64,000 nt of DNA from Paraburkholderia graminis C4D1M (GTDB taxonomy: Bacteria > Pseudomonadota > Gammaproteobacteria > Burkholderiales > Burkholderiaceae): assembly GCF_000172415.1 (NCBI RefSeq), contig NZ_ABLD01000026.1, positions 1 to 64,000 of the forward strand, in the 5' to 3' direction. The notes beneath the pieces were generated by a model. The model ran no database searches. It had not been told where the DNA came from and was given only the letters and a program-made list of their open reading frames with translations. This document shows, piece by piece, positions 26,570-35,050 of this stretch. The number at the start of each line of letters is the position of its first letter. The first letter of the stretch is position 1. The position numbers were made by a program, and so were the translations under genes.

Positions 26570-27501
26570 GTACGACGTTTATCGACTTCGGCGGCGCGCA
26601 ACAGCCAGGTTCCATGCTGGCGCATTGGATCAAACGTGCGCGCGCGCCGCTTCATACATGGAGCAGGCGTCGCCGCTGGGCGGTTGCGTTGCTGATTGCG
26701 CTGGTGGTGTTCGGCCTCGGTGCGCATGGCTGGATCGTGGCCGATCTCGGGCGCCTCGAAGCAAGCCGCGCGGCGCTGCATGCGAGCGCGCAACGTCTCG
26801 CGGAGGCCAAGCGTGCGCTTTTGCAATTGCCCGCGTTGCGTCGCGAAGCCGATGCGGCGAGCGGAACGACAGGAGGCGCGTGGCCGTCGCGGGCGCAATG
26901 GACTTCGGCGGATGACGTGCGCGTCGTCTCCGAACTCGCCGCGCAAAACGGCGTGATGTTGCTGGCCGTGGAGCCCGGTACCGCGAGCGGCACGGGCGCA
27001 CAAAGCGAGCGACCGTTGCAGTTCTCGGCGCATACGGACTTCGTTCATCTGATGTCGTTCCTGCGTGGCTTGACGGAGTTGCCGGTACTGATGGTTCCCG
27101 TCGACGTCACGATCAAGCGCGATGCGGCGTCGCTCTCGGTGAACGCGACGCTGCGCGTGTACAGCGGTTTGCGCCCGGCGCCTGTGAGCCTCTCGGTGCA
27201 GGAGCTCGCCGACGCAAGCCTTGATTCGGATGACGAAGAAGATGTCGTGTTCTTCGACCCGTTCTCGCCTGCGCAGATGCAGGCCGCGATCGACTCGCCG
27301 GGACTCGCGCAACTGCGCCTCGTTGGATTGCTGCATGACCGCGCGCGCGGTCTGGCGCTAGTCGATACGCCGGACGGCGCAGCGACTGTCGCGTCCGGTC
27401 AGCAGATCGGCGACGAGCGCTTCACGCGCTTCGATGCGTCGGGTATCACGCTCGCCCGAGGTGATGCGACGCGCACGCTGCTGCTCGCGGAGGCTTCGTG
27501 A
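26566..27501 (+). CDS. PilO-PilP fusion-like pilus assembly protein
   Basis: The product is 311 residues, starting at ATG 26566 (ATGA overlap with pilN, GGAGG at 26555-26559). It has a short cytosolic tail, one membrane span (about 38-58), and a PilO-like part with a coiled segment (60-95) and a domain around 115-205 (FSAHTDFVHLMSFLRGLTEL). After an acidic linker (SLDSDDEEDVVF, about 218-229) comes DPFSP and a beta-rich module (LRLVGLLHDRARGLALVDTPDG) that resembles PilP. No separate pilP exists before pilQ. I infer that pilO and pilP are fused here; a truncated or merely divergent PilP is possible. PilP in other species is a lipoprotein, and none of that signal remains. Confidence 0.7.
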   Translation: MSTTFIDFGGAQQPGSMLAHWIKRARAPLHTWSRRRRWAVALLIALVVFGLGAHGWIVADLGRLEASRAALHASAQRLAEAKRALLQLPALRREADAASGTTGGAWPSRAQWTSADDVRVVSELAAQNGVMLLAVEPGTASGTGAQSERPLQFSAHTDFVHLMSFLRGLTELPVLMVPVDVTIKRDAASLSVNATLRVYSGLRPAPVSLSVQELADASLDSDDEEDVVFFDPFSPAQMQAAIDSPGLAQLRLVGLLHDRARGLALVDTPDGAATVASGQQIGDERFTRFDASGITLARGDATRTLLLAEAS

Positions 27502-29246
27502 TGAGCATCAGGAAGGTTTTGTGTGCCGACGCGCGTTCGATTGTGGGCGCTGTTTTCCAACGTGTGGCCCGCGCATGCTCCGGCTTTGGCCTGTCGATCA
27601 GCGTGCATCTCAGCGTGTGCGTCAGCATCGCAATCGGCGTGGCGCTCAGTGCGGGCATCGCGCAGGCGGCGATTCCATCGCTGCCACCGTTGCCTGCCTA
27701 TCTGCCGCTCGACGACACACCGGCGCAGTCCGACGCGCGCTACGATGCCCCGCCGCTGCCACGCGGCGAAGTCGCGCAAACGCCGAACCCGTTCCGCGAC
27801 GATTCTCCCGATGACACGGCGGTCTCGCACACGACGCCTGCGCTGGCCGGCCCAACCCGCACGGACGATGCAACCGACCCCGCCGACGGCTCCGCGCCTC
27901 TTGGCCCGCAAGCGGCAGCCTTAAGCCGCGAGGCCGCTGCGACATCATCCGCGCTCGAAGGCCCGCCCGTCCCGTTGCCGCCGCTCGCACGCCTGAGCGG
28001 CGCGCCGAAAACCGCCGCCGACGCCTCGCTAGCCGCCGACGACAAGCCGATCTCGCTGAACTTCCAGCGCGCCGAGCTGGGCGCGGTGCTGAATGCGTTT
28101 GCGCAATTCACCGGCTTGAACATCGTCGCGAGCGAGAGAGTGCGCGGCGCCGTGTCGCTGCGCCTCGACAAAGTGCCGTGGCGCGTCGCGTTCGACACGC
28201 TGCTCGACGTTCACGGCCTCGCGATGGAGCGCCACGGCAACGTCGTGTGGGTCGCGCCCATCGCGGATCTGGCGGCGCGCGAGCGGCAGCGCTACGAGGC
28301 CCACGCGCGGGCCGCCGATCTCGAACCGCTCGCGAGCCGCACATTCCAGTTGCACTATGCACGCGCCGAAGACGTGCGGCGTCTGTTGACCGGCTCGGGC
28401 AACCAGCGCGTGCTGTCGAAGCGCGGCGCCGTGACCGCCGATCCGCGCACGAATCTGCTGTTCGTGACCGACCTGGAGGGCCGCCTCGCGCAGATAGCCG
28501 CGCTGCTTGCTTCCGTCGACCGGCCGACGCGGCAGGTGCTGATCGAGGCGCGCATCGTCGAAGGCGAGCATGGTTTTTCGCGCAATCTCGGCGTGCGGCT
28601 TTCGATGGCGGGCACCAGCGCCGACGGCACCACGCGTGGCCTCAGCGGCGGCAAGGACGGTCTGGTCGCCGATCTGTCAGCGCGGCCGATCGCGGGCTTC
28701 GACGCCGCCACGGCCGGGCTCACGCTGTTCGCGGCGGGCGCGACGCGGCTTCTGAACATCGAATTGAGCGCGCTCGAGGCCGAAGGGCGTGGAGAGGTCG
28801 TTTCCAGTCCGCGCGTCGTTACCGCCGACCGGATGAAGGCCGTGGTCGAGCAGGGCACCGAACTGCCGTATCAGGCGAAAGTCGGGCAGGGCGTGTCGGG
28901 CGTGCAGTTCCGGCGGGCCACGCTGAAGCTCGAAGTCGAGCCGCAGATCATGCCGGACGGCCGCGTCGTGCTGGACCTCGATGTGGCCAAGGACAGCGTC
29001 GGCGAGCAGACCGACGCCGGTCCCGCGATCAACACCAAGCACGTGCAAACCCGGGTCGAAGTGGAAGATGGTGGTACGGTGTCGATCGGCGGAATCTACG
29101 CGACGGACGGTCGCGACGATGTGACTCGGGTGCCGCTCCTGGGCAAAATACCGGTTTTAGGCGCGCTTTTCCGCCATCGGGCTCATCGCGACCAGCGCAG
29201 CGAACTGGCTGTTTTCATCACGCCGCGCGTCGTTCAGACGAATTGA
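27501..29246 (+). CDS. pilQ: Type IV pilus secretin PilQ-like
   Basis: PilQ forms the outer-membrane secretin pore for pili or DNA uptake. The product is 581 residues from ATG 27501 (overlapping the previous stop; the in-frame GTG at 27498 is an alternative). It has a signal peptide ending near AQA, a Pro-rich linker, and an STN/N0-like domain (SLNFQRAELGAVLNAFAQFTG). Next comes a secretin N1 domain (TFQLHYARAEDVRRLL). The C-terminal secretin contains VEQGTELPYQAK, VEPQIMPDGRVVLDL and VPLLGKIPVLGALFRHR. There is no clear AMIN domain, so it is shorter than Pseudomonas PilQ. Confidence 0.88.
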   Translation: MSIRKVLCADARSIVGAVFQRVARACSGFGLSISVHLSVCVSIAIGVALSAGIAQAAIPSLPPLPAYLPLDDTPAQSDARYDAPPLPRGEVAQTPNPFRDDSPDDTAVSHTTPALAGPTRTDDATDPADGSAPLGPQAAALSREAAATSSALEGPPVPLPPLARLSGAPKTAADASLAADDKPISLNFQRAELGAVLNAFAQFTGLNIVASERVRGAVSLRLDKVPWRVAFDTLLDVHGLAMERHGNVVWVAPIADLAARERQRYEAHARAADLEPLASRTFQLHYARAEDVRRLLTGSGNQRVLSKRGAVTADPRTNLLFVTDLEGRLAQIAALLASVDRPTRQVLIEARIVEGEHGFSRNLGVRLSMAGTSADGTTRGLSGGKDGLVADLSARPIAGFDAATAGLTLFAAGATRLLNIELSALEAEGRGEVVSSPRVVTADRMKAVVEQGTELPYQAKVGQGVSGVQFRRATLKLEVEPQIMPDGRVVLDLDVAKDSVGEQTDAGPAINTKHVQTRVEVEDGGTVSIGGIYATDGRDDVTRVPLLGKIPVLGALFRHRAHRDQRSELAVFITPRVVQTN

Positions 29247-29352
29247 GGGCACGCGCCCGCCGCGCGAAAGCGGCGGCGCGCAGGCTCGACAAGGCAGCCG
29301 CTTTGCCAGTAAGCTGCGGCACGAACCATACCGGATTAGCCAGAGGACACCG

Positions 29353-29904
29353 TTGCAAGCGCGGGACGCACACGCCAATGTATTTTTTGTAGGGCTCATG
29401 GGGGCAGGAAAGACCACCGTGGGCCGGGCCATTGCGCGCCGTCTCGATCGCCCGTTCTTCGATTCGGACCATGAAATCGAAGCGCGTACGGGCGCGCGCA
29501 TTCCGGTCATCTTCGAGCTCGAGGGCGAAGCCGGCTTTCGCGACCGCGAAGCGAGCGTCATTTCGGAACTCACGGAGCGCGACAACATCGTGCTGGCAAC
29601 CGGCGGCGGCGCCGTGCTTCGGCCGGAAAACCGCGCGGCGCTGCAAAACCGCGGCGTCGTGATTTACCTGCGCGCGAATCCGCACGATCTGTGGCTGCGC
29701 ACGCGGCGCGACAAGAATCGTCCGCTGCTGCAAACCGAAGACCCGAAAGCGCGGCTCGAAGCGCTCTACGAAGTGCGCGATCCGCTCTACCGCGAGTGCG
29801 CGCACTTTGTGATTGAAACAGGCCGGCCTTCGGTCAACGGACTCGTCAATATGGTTCTGATGCAGCTCGAGATGGCCGGCGTCGCCAAACATCCTGCGTC
29901 ATAA
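29353..29904 (+). CDS. aroK: Shikimate kinase
   Basis: AroK phosphorylates shikimate in aromatic amino acid synthesis. The product is 183 residues from TTG 29353 (MQARDAHANVFFVGLMGAGKTT), the start used in Burkholderia. The Walker A loop GLMGAGKTT, the substrate Asp-Ser-Asp in FFDSDHEIE, FRDRE, the GGGAVL loop, and the lid Arg in RPLL are present. Its stop overlaps the aroB region. pilMNOQ-aroKB is the same order seen in Pseudomonas, though co-transcription with pilQ over a 106-base gap is an inference. Confidence 0.96.
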   Translation: MQARDAHANVFFVGLMGAGKTTVGRAIARRLDRPFFDSDHEIEARTGARIPVIFELEGEAGFRDREASVISELTERDNIVLATGGGAVLRPENRAALQNRGVVIYLRANPHDLWLRTRRDKNRPLLQTEDPKARLEALYEVRDPLYRECAHFVIETGRPSVNGLVNMVLMQLEMAGVAKHPAS

Positions 29905-29912
29905 TGGGCCGT

Positions 29913-30989
29913 ATGATTACCGTCAACGTCGAACTGGGCGAACGCGCCTACCCCATCCATATCGGTGCCGACCTGATCGGGCAGACTGCGCTGTTCGCGC
30001 CGCACATTGCGGGCAATTCGGTCACGATCGTCACCAACACCACCGTCGATCCGCTCTATGGCGACACGCTGCGCGCGGCGCTTGCGCCGCTCGGCAAGCA
30101 GGTGTCCACGGTCGTGTTGCCCGACGGCGAGGCGTACAAGAATCTCGAAACGCTGAACCTGATTTTCGACGCGCTGCTCGGCTCGCGCGCCGACCGCAAG
30201 ACGACGCTGATCGCGTTGGGCGGCGGCGTGATCGGCGATATGACGGGTTTTGCGGCGGCCTGCTATATGCGCGGCGTGCCGTTCATCCAGGTGCCGACCA
30301 CGCTGCTCTCGCAGGTGGATTCGTCGGTGGGCGGCAAGACGGGCATCAATCATCCGCTCGGCAAGAACATGATCGGCGCGTTTTATCAGCCGCAGGCGGT
30401 GATCGCCGACATCGGCGCATTGCGCACGTTGCCCGCGCGCGAACTGGCCGCGGGCATCGCCGAGGTCATCAAGACCGGCGCGATTGCCGACGCCGGCTTT
30501 TTCCGCTGGATCGAGGCCAACGTCGAGGCGTTGAACGGCTGCGAACCCACGGCGCTCGCGGAGGCGGTCAAGCGCTCGTGCGAGATCAAGGCGTCGGTGG
30601 TCGCGCAGGACGAGCGCGAAGGCGGGCTGCGCGCCATTCTCAACTTCGGCCACACGTTCGGTCACGCGATCGAAGCGGGCCTTGGCTACGGCGAGTGGCT
30701 GCACGGCGAGGCCGTCGGCTGCGGAATGGTGATGGCGGCGGATCTGTCCGTGCGTCTCGGCTATCTCGACGAAGCGTCGCGCAAGCGGCTCGTCGACGTG
30801 ATCGTCGCCGCGCATTTGCCGACCCGCGCGCCCGCGCTCGGCGAATCGCGCTACATCGAACTGATGCAGGTCGACAAGAAGGCGGAAGCCGGCGCGATCA
30901 AGTTCATTCTGCTGAAGCGTTTCGGTGAGACGCTCATCACCCAGGCGCCCGACGCCGAGGTGCACGCCACGCTGGCCGCCGCCGTCTGA
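29913..30989 (+). CDS. aroB: 3-dehydroquinate synthase
   Basis: AroB makes 3-dehydroquinate from DAHP with NAD and a divalent metal. I chose the ATG at 29913 (MITVNVELGERAYPIHIGA), giving 358 residues; an ATG at 29904 overlapping the aroK stop is possible. The NAD and substrate motifs GGGVIGDMTGFAA, TTLLSQVDSSVGGKTGIN and the metal-ligand HTFGHAIE and WLHGEAV segments are all intact. It is the second gene after aroK. The following dgt starts 68 bases on. Confidence 0.96.
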   Translation: MITVNVELGERAYPIHIGADLIGQTALFAPHIAGNSVTIVTNTTVDPLYGDTLRAALAPLGKQVSTVVLPDGEAYKNLETLNLIFDALLGSRADRKTTLIALGGGVIGDMTGFAAACYMRGVPFIQVPTTLLSQVDSSVGGKTGINHPLGKNMIGAFYQPQAVIADIGALRTLPARELAAGIAEVIKTGAIADAGFFRWIEANVEALNGCEPTALAEAVKRSCEIKASVVAQDEREGGLRAILNFGHTFGHAIEAGLGYGEWLHGEAVGCGMVMAADLSVRLGYLDEASRKRLVDVIVAAHLPTRAPALGESRYIELMQVDKKAEAGAIKFILLKRFGETLITQAPDAEVHATLAAAV

Positions 30990-31057
30990 CACGCGGATAT
31001 TCCAGCAAGGCGCCGCGCACGGCGTCGAGCGGCGCCGCCCATGTTTCGGAGAAGCCG

Positions 31058-32263
31058 GTGACAGACAGGCGCAGCGACGATGTGAAGCAGCAACCCGCCG
31101 CAGCCGCGGCCGCGCTCGGCGCGCTCACGCAGGAAGCGCTCGAAGCGCATCTCGCGCCGTATGCCGCGCATTCGGCGCATTCGCGCGGGCGCCGCTATCC
31201 GGAAGCCCCGCCGAGCGCGCGCACCGAGTTCCAGCGCGACCGCGACCGCATCGTTCATTCGACGGCGTTCCGCCGCCTCGAATACAAGACGCAGGTGTTC
31301 GTGAACCATGAGGGCGACCTGTTCCGCACGCGTCTCACGCACAGTCTCGAAGTCGCGCAGATCGCGCGCTCCGTGGCGCGTAACCTGCGCGTGAACGAAG
31401 ACCTCGTCGAAGCCATTTCTCTTGCCCACGATCTCGGCCACACGCCGTTCGGTCATGCCGGCCAGGACGCGCTGAACGAGTGCATGCGCGAGCACGGCGG
31501 CTTCGAGCACAATCTGCAAAGCCTCGCAGTGGTGGACGATCTCGAGGAGCACTATGGCGCGTACAACGGCCTGAACCTGTGTTTCGAAACGCGCGAAGGC
31601 ATTCTCAAGCATTGCTCACGTGAGAATGCGCGGCGGCTCGGCGCTTTAGGCGAGCGGTTTCTCGAAGGGCGTCAGCCGTCCATCGAAGCGCAGATCGCGA
31701 ATGTCGCCGATGAAATCGCCTACAACAATCACGATGTCGACGACGGTCTGCGCTCGGGTTTGCTCACCGTCGAGCAACTCGCCGAAGTCGAGCTTTGGCA
31801 AACGCACTTCGAAGCGGCGCGGCGCGATTTCCCGCAGATCGAAGGCCGCAGGCTGATTCACGAGACGGTGCGGCGCATCATCAATACGCTAATCGTCGAT
31901 CTTATCGACACGACCAAGCTGAACCTTGCGCATCATGCGCCCGATTCGCTCGACGCCGTGCGCGCGGCGCCGGCGCTCGTCGCGCATAGCGAGCCGATCG
32001 CGGCTCAGGCGGCGGCGCTCAAGCGCTTTCTGTTCAAGAACCTGTACCGCCATTACCGCGTGATGCGGATGGCCAACAAGGCGCGCCGCATCGTCGTCGG
32101 TCTGTTCGACGCGTTCACCGACGATCCGCGGCTGCTGCCGCCCGGCTATCAGTCGACCGACGCCGCGCTGCAACCGCGCCTGATCGCGCATTACATCGCG
32201 GGCATGACGGACCGCTATGCGCTGAAGGAGTATCAGCGCCTTTTCGTCATCGACGACAACTGA
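31058..32263 (+). CDS. dgt: Deoxyguanosinetriphosphate triphosphohydrolase-like protein
   Basis: This is an HD-domain dNTP triphosphohydrolase homologue that cleaves dNTPs to nucleosides and triphosphate. The product is 401 residues from GTG 31058, with GGAGAAG upstream. The HD metal site is intact: TRLTHSLEV, then SLAHDLGHTPFGHAGQDAL, then ANVADEIAYNNHDVDDGL. The upstream HSTAFRRLEYKTQVF block is conserved in the family. The long N-terminal Ala-rich segment (residues 8-40) is probably flexible. It lies downstream of aroB. Confidence 0.93.
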   Translation: MTDRRSDDVKQQPAAAAAALGALTQEALEAHLAPYAAHSAHSRGRRYPEAPPSARTEFQRDRDRIVHSTAFRRLEYKTQVFVNHEGDLFRTRLTHSLEVAQIARSVARNLRVNEDLVEAISLAHDLGHTPFGHAGQDALNECMREHGGFEHNLQSLAVVDDLEEHYGAYNGLNLCFETREGILKHCSRENARRLGALGERFLEGRQPSIEAQIANVADEIAYNNHDVDDGLRSGLLTVEQLAEVELWQTHFEAARRDFPQIEGRRLIHETVRRIINTLIVDLIDTTKLNLAHHAPDSLDAVRAAPALVAHSEPIAAQAAALKRFLFKNLYRHYRVMRMANKARRIVVGLFDAFTDDPRLLPPGYQSTDAALQPRLIAHYIAGMTDRYALKEYQRLFVIDDN

Positions 32264-32341
32264 GCGGCCACGACGGCGACGCCGTAGCGTGCCGCAGTGG
32301 CCGCGCGCCTGGCAAGCGCGCGCTCGCAGTAGCCGCGCCTG

Positions 32342-32722
32342 TCAGCGCACCCGCGAGGCAAACAGCGCGCCTACGATCAACGCGACGCCGCCGACAATCG
32401 CCAGCGTCTGCCACGGATTCTCATGCACGTAGTCGTCGGCATCGGCTAGCGCGACGTTGGCACGTTCGCGCACGGCTTCGCGCGTGTCGCTCAAACGGGC
32501 GCGCGCGTTGTCGAGCTGCTTGCGCAATTTGCCGCGTAGTGCGACGGCGTCGGCCTGCGTGCCGTCCGCCAGGGTGGACTCCAGCTCGGACATCAGCGTG
32601 CGCAGTTCGCCTGCAATGTCTTCGGCCGCGTGGCGGCTGTGTCGCGCAATGCGTCGCGCGCGGCGGCTCGTGCTGGTCCAGGATTCGCCGAGGGCGTCTC
32701 GCGTATTCGGAAGTGCTGTCAT
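32342..32722 (-). CDS. DUF883 family membrane protein (ElaB/YqjD-like)
   Basis: The product is 126 residues. It has a long charged amphipathic helical region and one C-terminal membrane segment (LAIVGGVALIVGALFASRV) preceded by NPWQT. That C-terminal NPWQTLAIVGG motif is typical of DUF883/ElaB-YqjD proteins, which tether ribosomes or stabilise membranes in E. coli, often in stationary phase. The coiled region spans about residues 25-100. It converges with dgt; two GC-rich palindromes lie in the 78-base gap but have no T-tract. Confidence 0.85.
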   Translation of the reverse strand: MTALPNTRDALGESWTSTSRRARRIARHSRHAAEDIAGELRTLMSELESTLADGTQADAVALRGKLRKQLDNARARLSDTREAVRERANVALADADDYVHENPWQTLAIVGGVALIVGALFASRVR

Positions 32723-33106
32723 GGTCGCTCCGTCGATGAGGGTGAAAAAGGCCCACGTTCACGGTTGCGTTAAACCTGATCGCAACGCAGGAAACACCAG
32801 CAGAACGCAACTTCGGTGCCACAGCCGAATGCTCCGCCCACGGCGGCGCGCGCCGAATTTCCTCAGCACATATTGCCTTCGCGACGGGTCAAATTTACAA
32901 ACGCAGCGGCAACGGGACGCGCGGCATCGGTAAAGCCGGCGCGGTGGCTCGCCGCGCGCACAAAATAAAAAACGCCGCCATTGGATGAATGACGGCGTTG
33001 TTCAAGCCCCGGAAATTCGACTACCCTAATCGCACGGCATGGTTCGATGCCCGCGCGTTGAACGCTGTGCGAAGCGGGCGTTCGGAGCGACGGCAAAGAG
33101 CGAGTG
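32723..33106. other. Gene-free region between the DUF883 gene and ompW
   Basis: This stretch holds the ompW terminator near its right side and presumably the DUF883 promoter at its left. I saw no convincing gene: the open frames here lack family-like sequence. Nothing else could be supported. Confidence 0.5.
32961..32999 (-). terminator. Intrinsic terminator of ompW (minus strand)
   Basis: AACGCCGCCATT at 32971-32982 and AATGACGGCGTT (ending at about 32999) form a stem with one mismatch. Read on the minus strand it is followed by a T-rich run (32961-32972 is A-rich on the plus strand). Confidence 0.8.
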
Positions 33107-33832
33107 TTAAAAGCGGTAACCGATATTGACGTACGTAACGATCGGGTTCAGCTTGATCTTGGTTTCCGATTGCACATTGAGCGTGCCGACCGGCGTCTTC
33201 GCCTGCGTGTTCAGTTTGGCCGTCGTGCTGAGCGGCAGGTACGACACCGAAGCGCCTGCGAACCAGTGCTCGTTGAACGCGTAAGTGAAACCCAGATTAA
33301 ACACCGGCTCCCACGAACTATCCGTAGTGACGCTGGTCGGACCATGCAGGACGTTTGCCTGAAATGCGCCGTTGGTGATCTTCTCGTCGGTGAACCAGAT
33401 ACGGCTCACGCCGATACCGAGATACGGACGGAACGTAGCAGTGGGGGCGTTGAAGTAGTACTTGAACAGCAGCGTCGGGCTCCACTGTTTCGCCTGCCCG
33501 ATCTTGCCGAATTGTTCGAGGCTGCCGCTGCCGTTCAGGTCGAACGAAGGCGGATAGCCAACCACGAATTCGGTCGCGATATGGTCGGTGATGAAGTAGC
33601 CAAGAGCCAGGCCGATGGTGTCGGCCGAACTCAGCGTTGCTCCGGTGTTCGGTTCGGTGATGTTGGTCGGACTACCGCCGATGCTCGTCACTTTCAGGGG
33701 CTTGCTGCTCGATTGAGGCGCAAGATGGAACCAGCCTGTTGTGACGGTAAAGCTACCGGCCGATTGTGCGTATGCTGCCGTTGTCATGCCGGCTAGCATC
33801 GCGGTCCCCACTACGGCCTGTTTTAATTTCAT
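33107..33832 (-). CDS. ompW: Outer-membrane protein OmpW family
   Basis: OmpW is an eight-stranded outer-membrane beta barrel that may carry small hydrophobic molecules. The product is 241 residues. I chose the ATG at 33832 because a strong GGAGGAG site precedes it. A signal peptide ends near AYA-QSAG. The barrel shows alternating hydrophobic and polar strands. FITDHIATEFVVGYP, FRPYLGIGVSRIWF and the C-terminal YVNIGYRF (final Phe, the BAM signal) are family hallmarks. It is monocistronic and divergent from the RAYT-like gene. Confidence 0.92.
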   Translation of the reverse strand: MKLKQAVVGTAMLAGMTTAAYAQSAGSFTVTTGWFHLAPQSSSKPLKVTSIGGSPTNITEPNTGATLSSADTIGLALGYFITDHIATEFVVGYPPSFDLNGSGSLEQFGKIGQAKQWSPTLLFKYYFNAPTATFRPYLGIGVSRIWFTDEKITNGAFQANVLHGPTSVTTDSSWEPVFNLGFTYAFNEHWFAGASVSYLPLSTTAKLNTQAKTPVGTLNVQSETKIKLNPIVTYVNIGYRF

Positions 33833-34019
33833 ATGTGCTCCTCCAAAAAAGGCCCGCTCATTATGAACACAACGTTTGAAACTAACCATACGCGGCGGTT
33901 AGAGTTTTCTCCCTAAGCCACGCGCGCTTTCTGGCCTGGCCGCGCCGCGCCGAATCTCCGGCGCATGCGGCTCTTCGGACCTTCGGGTATGTACCAACGC
34001 GACTATCGGATACTTCAGC

Positions 34020-34727
34020 ATGGCACGGCTTGCACGTCTTTATGTTCCTGACCAGCCGCAGCACGTCATCCTCCGCGGACTCGATCAGCAGCCTGCGTTC
34101 GTCGACGACCAGGACTATGAATTGTTCATCGACTGTTTGAAAGCGGCTTCCCGCGACCATCACCTGTCGATCCACGCTTATGCGTTGATGCCGGGCGCGG
34201 TTCAACTGCTCGTCACGCCGACCGAGGAGTCGAGTCTGCCCAAGGCGATGCAGGCGGTGGGGCGCCGCTATGTGGCGCACTTCAACCGTCGCTACGCGCG
34301 GCGCGGCACGCTGTGGGAAGGGCGTTATCGCGCCACGGTGATCGAGGGCGAGCGGTACTTTCTGCTGGCGAGCCGCGTCGTCGAAATGTGTCCGGTGCGC
34401 ATGCAGCTCGTGAGCGCGCCGGAAGACTACCGGTGGTCGAGCTACCGGCATCACATCGGTCTCACGCTCGACAGCCTGATCACCGACCATCCGCTTTACT
34501 GGTCGCTCGGCAATACGCCGTTCGAGCGGCAACGCGCGTACCGCGAGCTCTGCGAACAGCCACTCGACGAACGCGAGGCAAGCCAGCTTCAGCAGGCCAC
34601 GTTAAAGGGCTGGGTGCTCGGCAGCGACACGTATCGCGAATGGGCGGCGCGCGCGGCGAACCGGCGCGTGTCTCCATTGCCGCGCGGACGGCCGCGCAAA
34701 GTCCGCGAAACGCCGCAGACGCAATAA
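34020..34727 (+). CDS. RAYT/REP-associated transposase-like protein, catalytic residues lost
   Basis: The product is 235 residues and belongs by sequence to the Y1/HUH transposases associated with REP elements. Family landmarks are visible: GTLWEGRYRA (residues 96-105), EDYRWSSYRHH (136-145) and a C-terminal RPRGRPRK-like basic segment. However, the catalytic HUH pair, normally MPNHVHLL, here reads MPGAVQLL (A60, V61, Q62). The nucleophilic Tyr, normally RYIELNPVR, here reads RVVEMCPVR (V120). Both active-site elements are gone. I infer a domesticated DNA- or RNA-binding protein, probably not an active transposase. Codon use and GC look like the neighbours. Confidence 0.85.
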   Translation: MARLARLYVPDQPQHVILRGLDQQPAFVDDQDYELFIDCLKAASRDHHLSIHAYALMPGAVQLLVTPTEESSLPKAMQAVGRRYVAHFNRRYARRGTLWEGRYRATVIEGERYFLLASRVVEMCPVRMQLVSAPEDYRWSSYRHHIGLTLDSLITDHPLYWSLGNTPFERQRAYRELCEQPLDEREASQLQQATLKGWVLGSDTYREWAARAANRRVSPLPRGRPRKVRETPQTQ

Positions 34728-34782
34728 ACGCAGCGAGCGCCCCACGCTCGATAGGCAATCAGAATCAACGGTTTATGCTTTG

Positions 34783-34810
34783 AACGGCATTCGGACATGC
34801 CGTTTTATTT
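34783..34810 (+). terminator. Intrinsic terminator after the RAYT-like gene
   Basis: AACGGCA and TGCCGTT form a 7-bp stem over TTCGGACA. A TTTTATTTT tract follows. Confidence 0.8.
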
Positions 34811-35050
34811 TGCCCACTTTCGATATGGCACCAATAAAAGCGAGCCGCAATGCACCAAATTGATAATTGGGGATCGAACGCAACGTTTTATTTGCTATTC
34901 CGTTGATTCGTCGCGTATATTCCGAATTCCGGCGTTTTTGATATGTGCAGGATGCAGCCTCAGAAGCGCCTTCGCCGTTGCGGGTGTGCACGTGCGGCAA
35001 TAGAAAAAACGGTTTAACGGCCTGTCCGGCCCCTCACAGACGGTGTCCCC
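34811..35050 (+). promoter_or_regulatory. Upstream region of gltB
   Basis: Together with the terminator just upstream, this makes a gene-free gap of about 320 bases before gltB. The region is notably A/T-rich compared with its surroundings (around 34800-34940) and probably contains the gltBD promoter. No clear Shine-Dalgarno lies right before the gltB ATG. I could not identify a specific operator. Confidence 0.35.

Noticed and set aside
32264..32341. Two GC-rich palindromes between dgt and the DUF883 gene as a terminator.
   Set aside because: The stems are good but no T-tract follows on either strand.
34020..34727. Active IS200-like insertion sequence.
   Set aside because: HUH and Tyr residues are missing and no flanking subterminal hairpins or target-site signs were evident.
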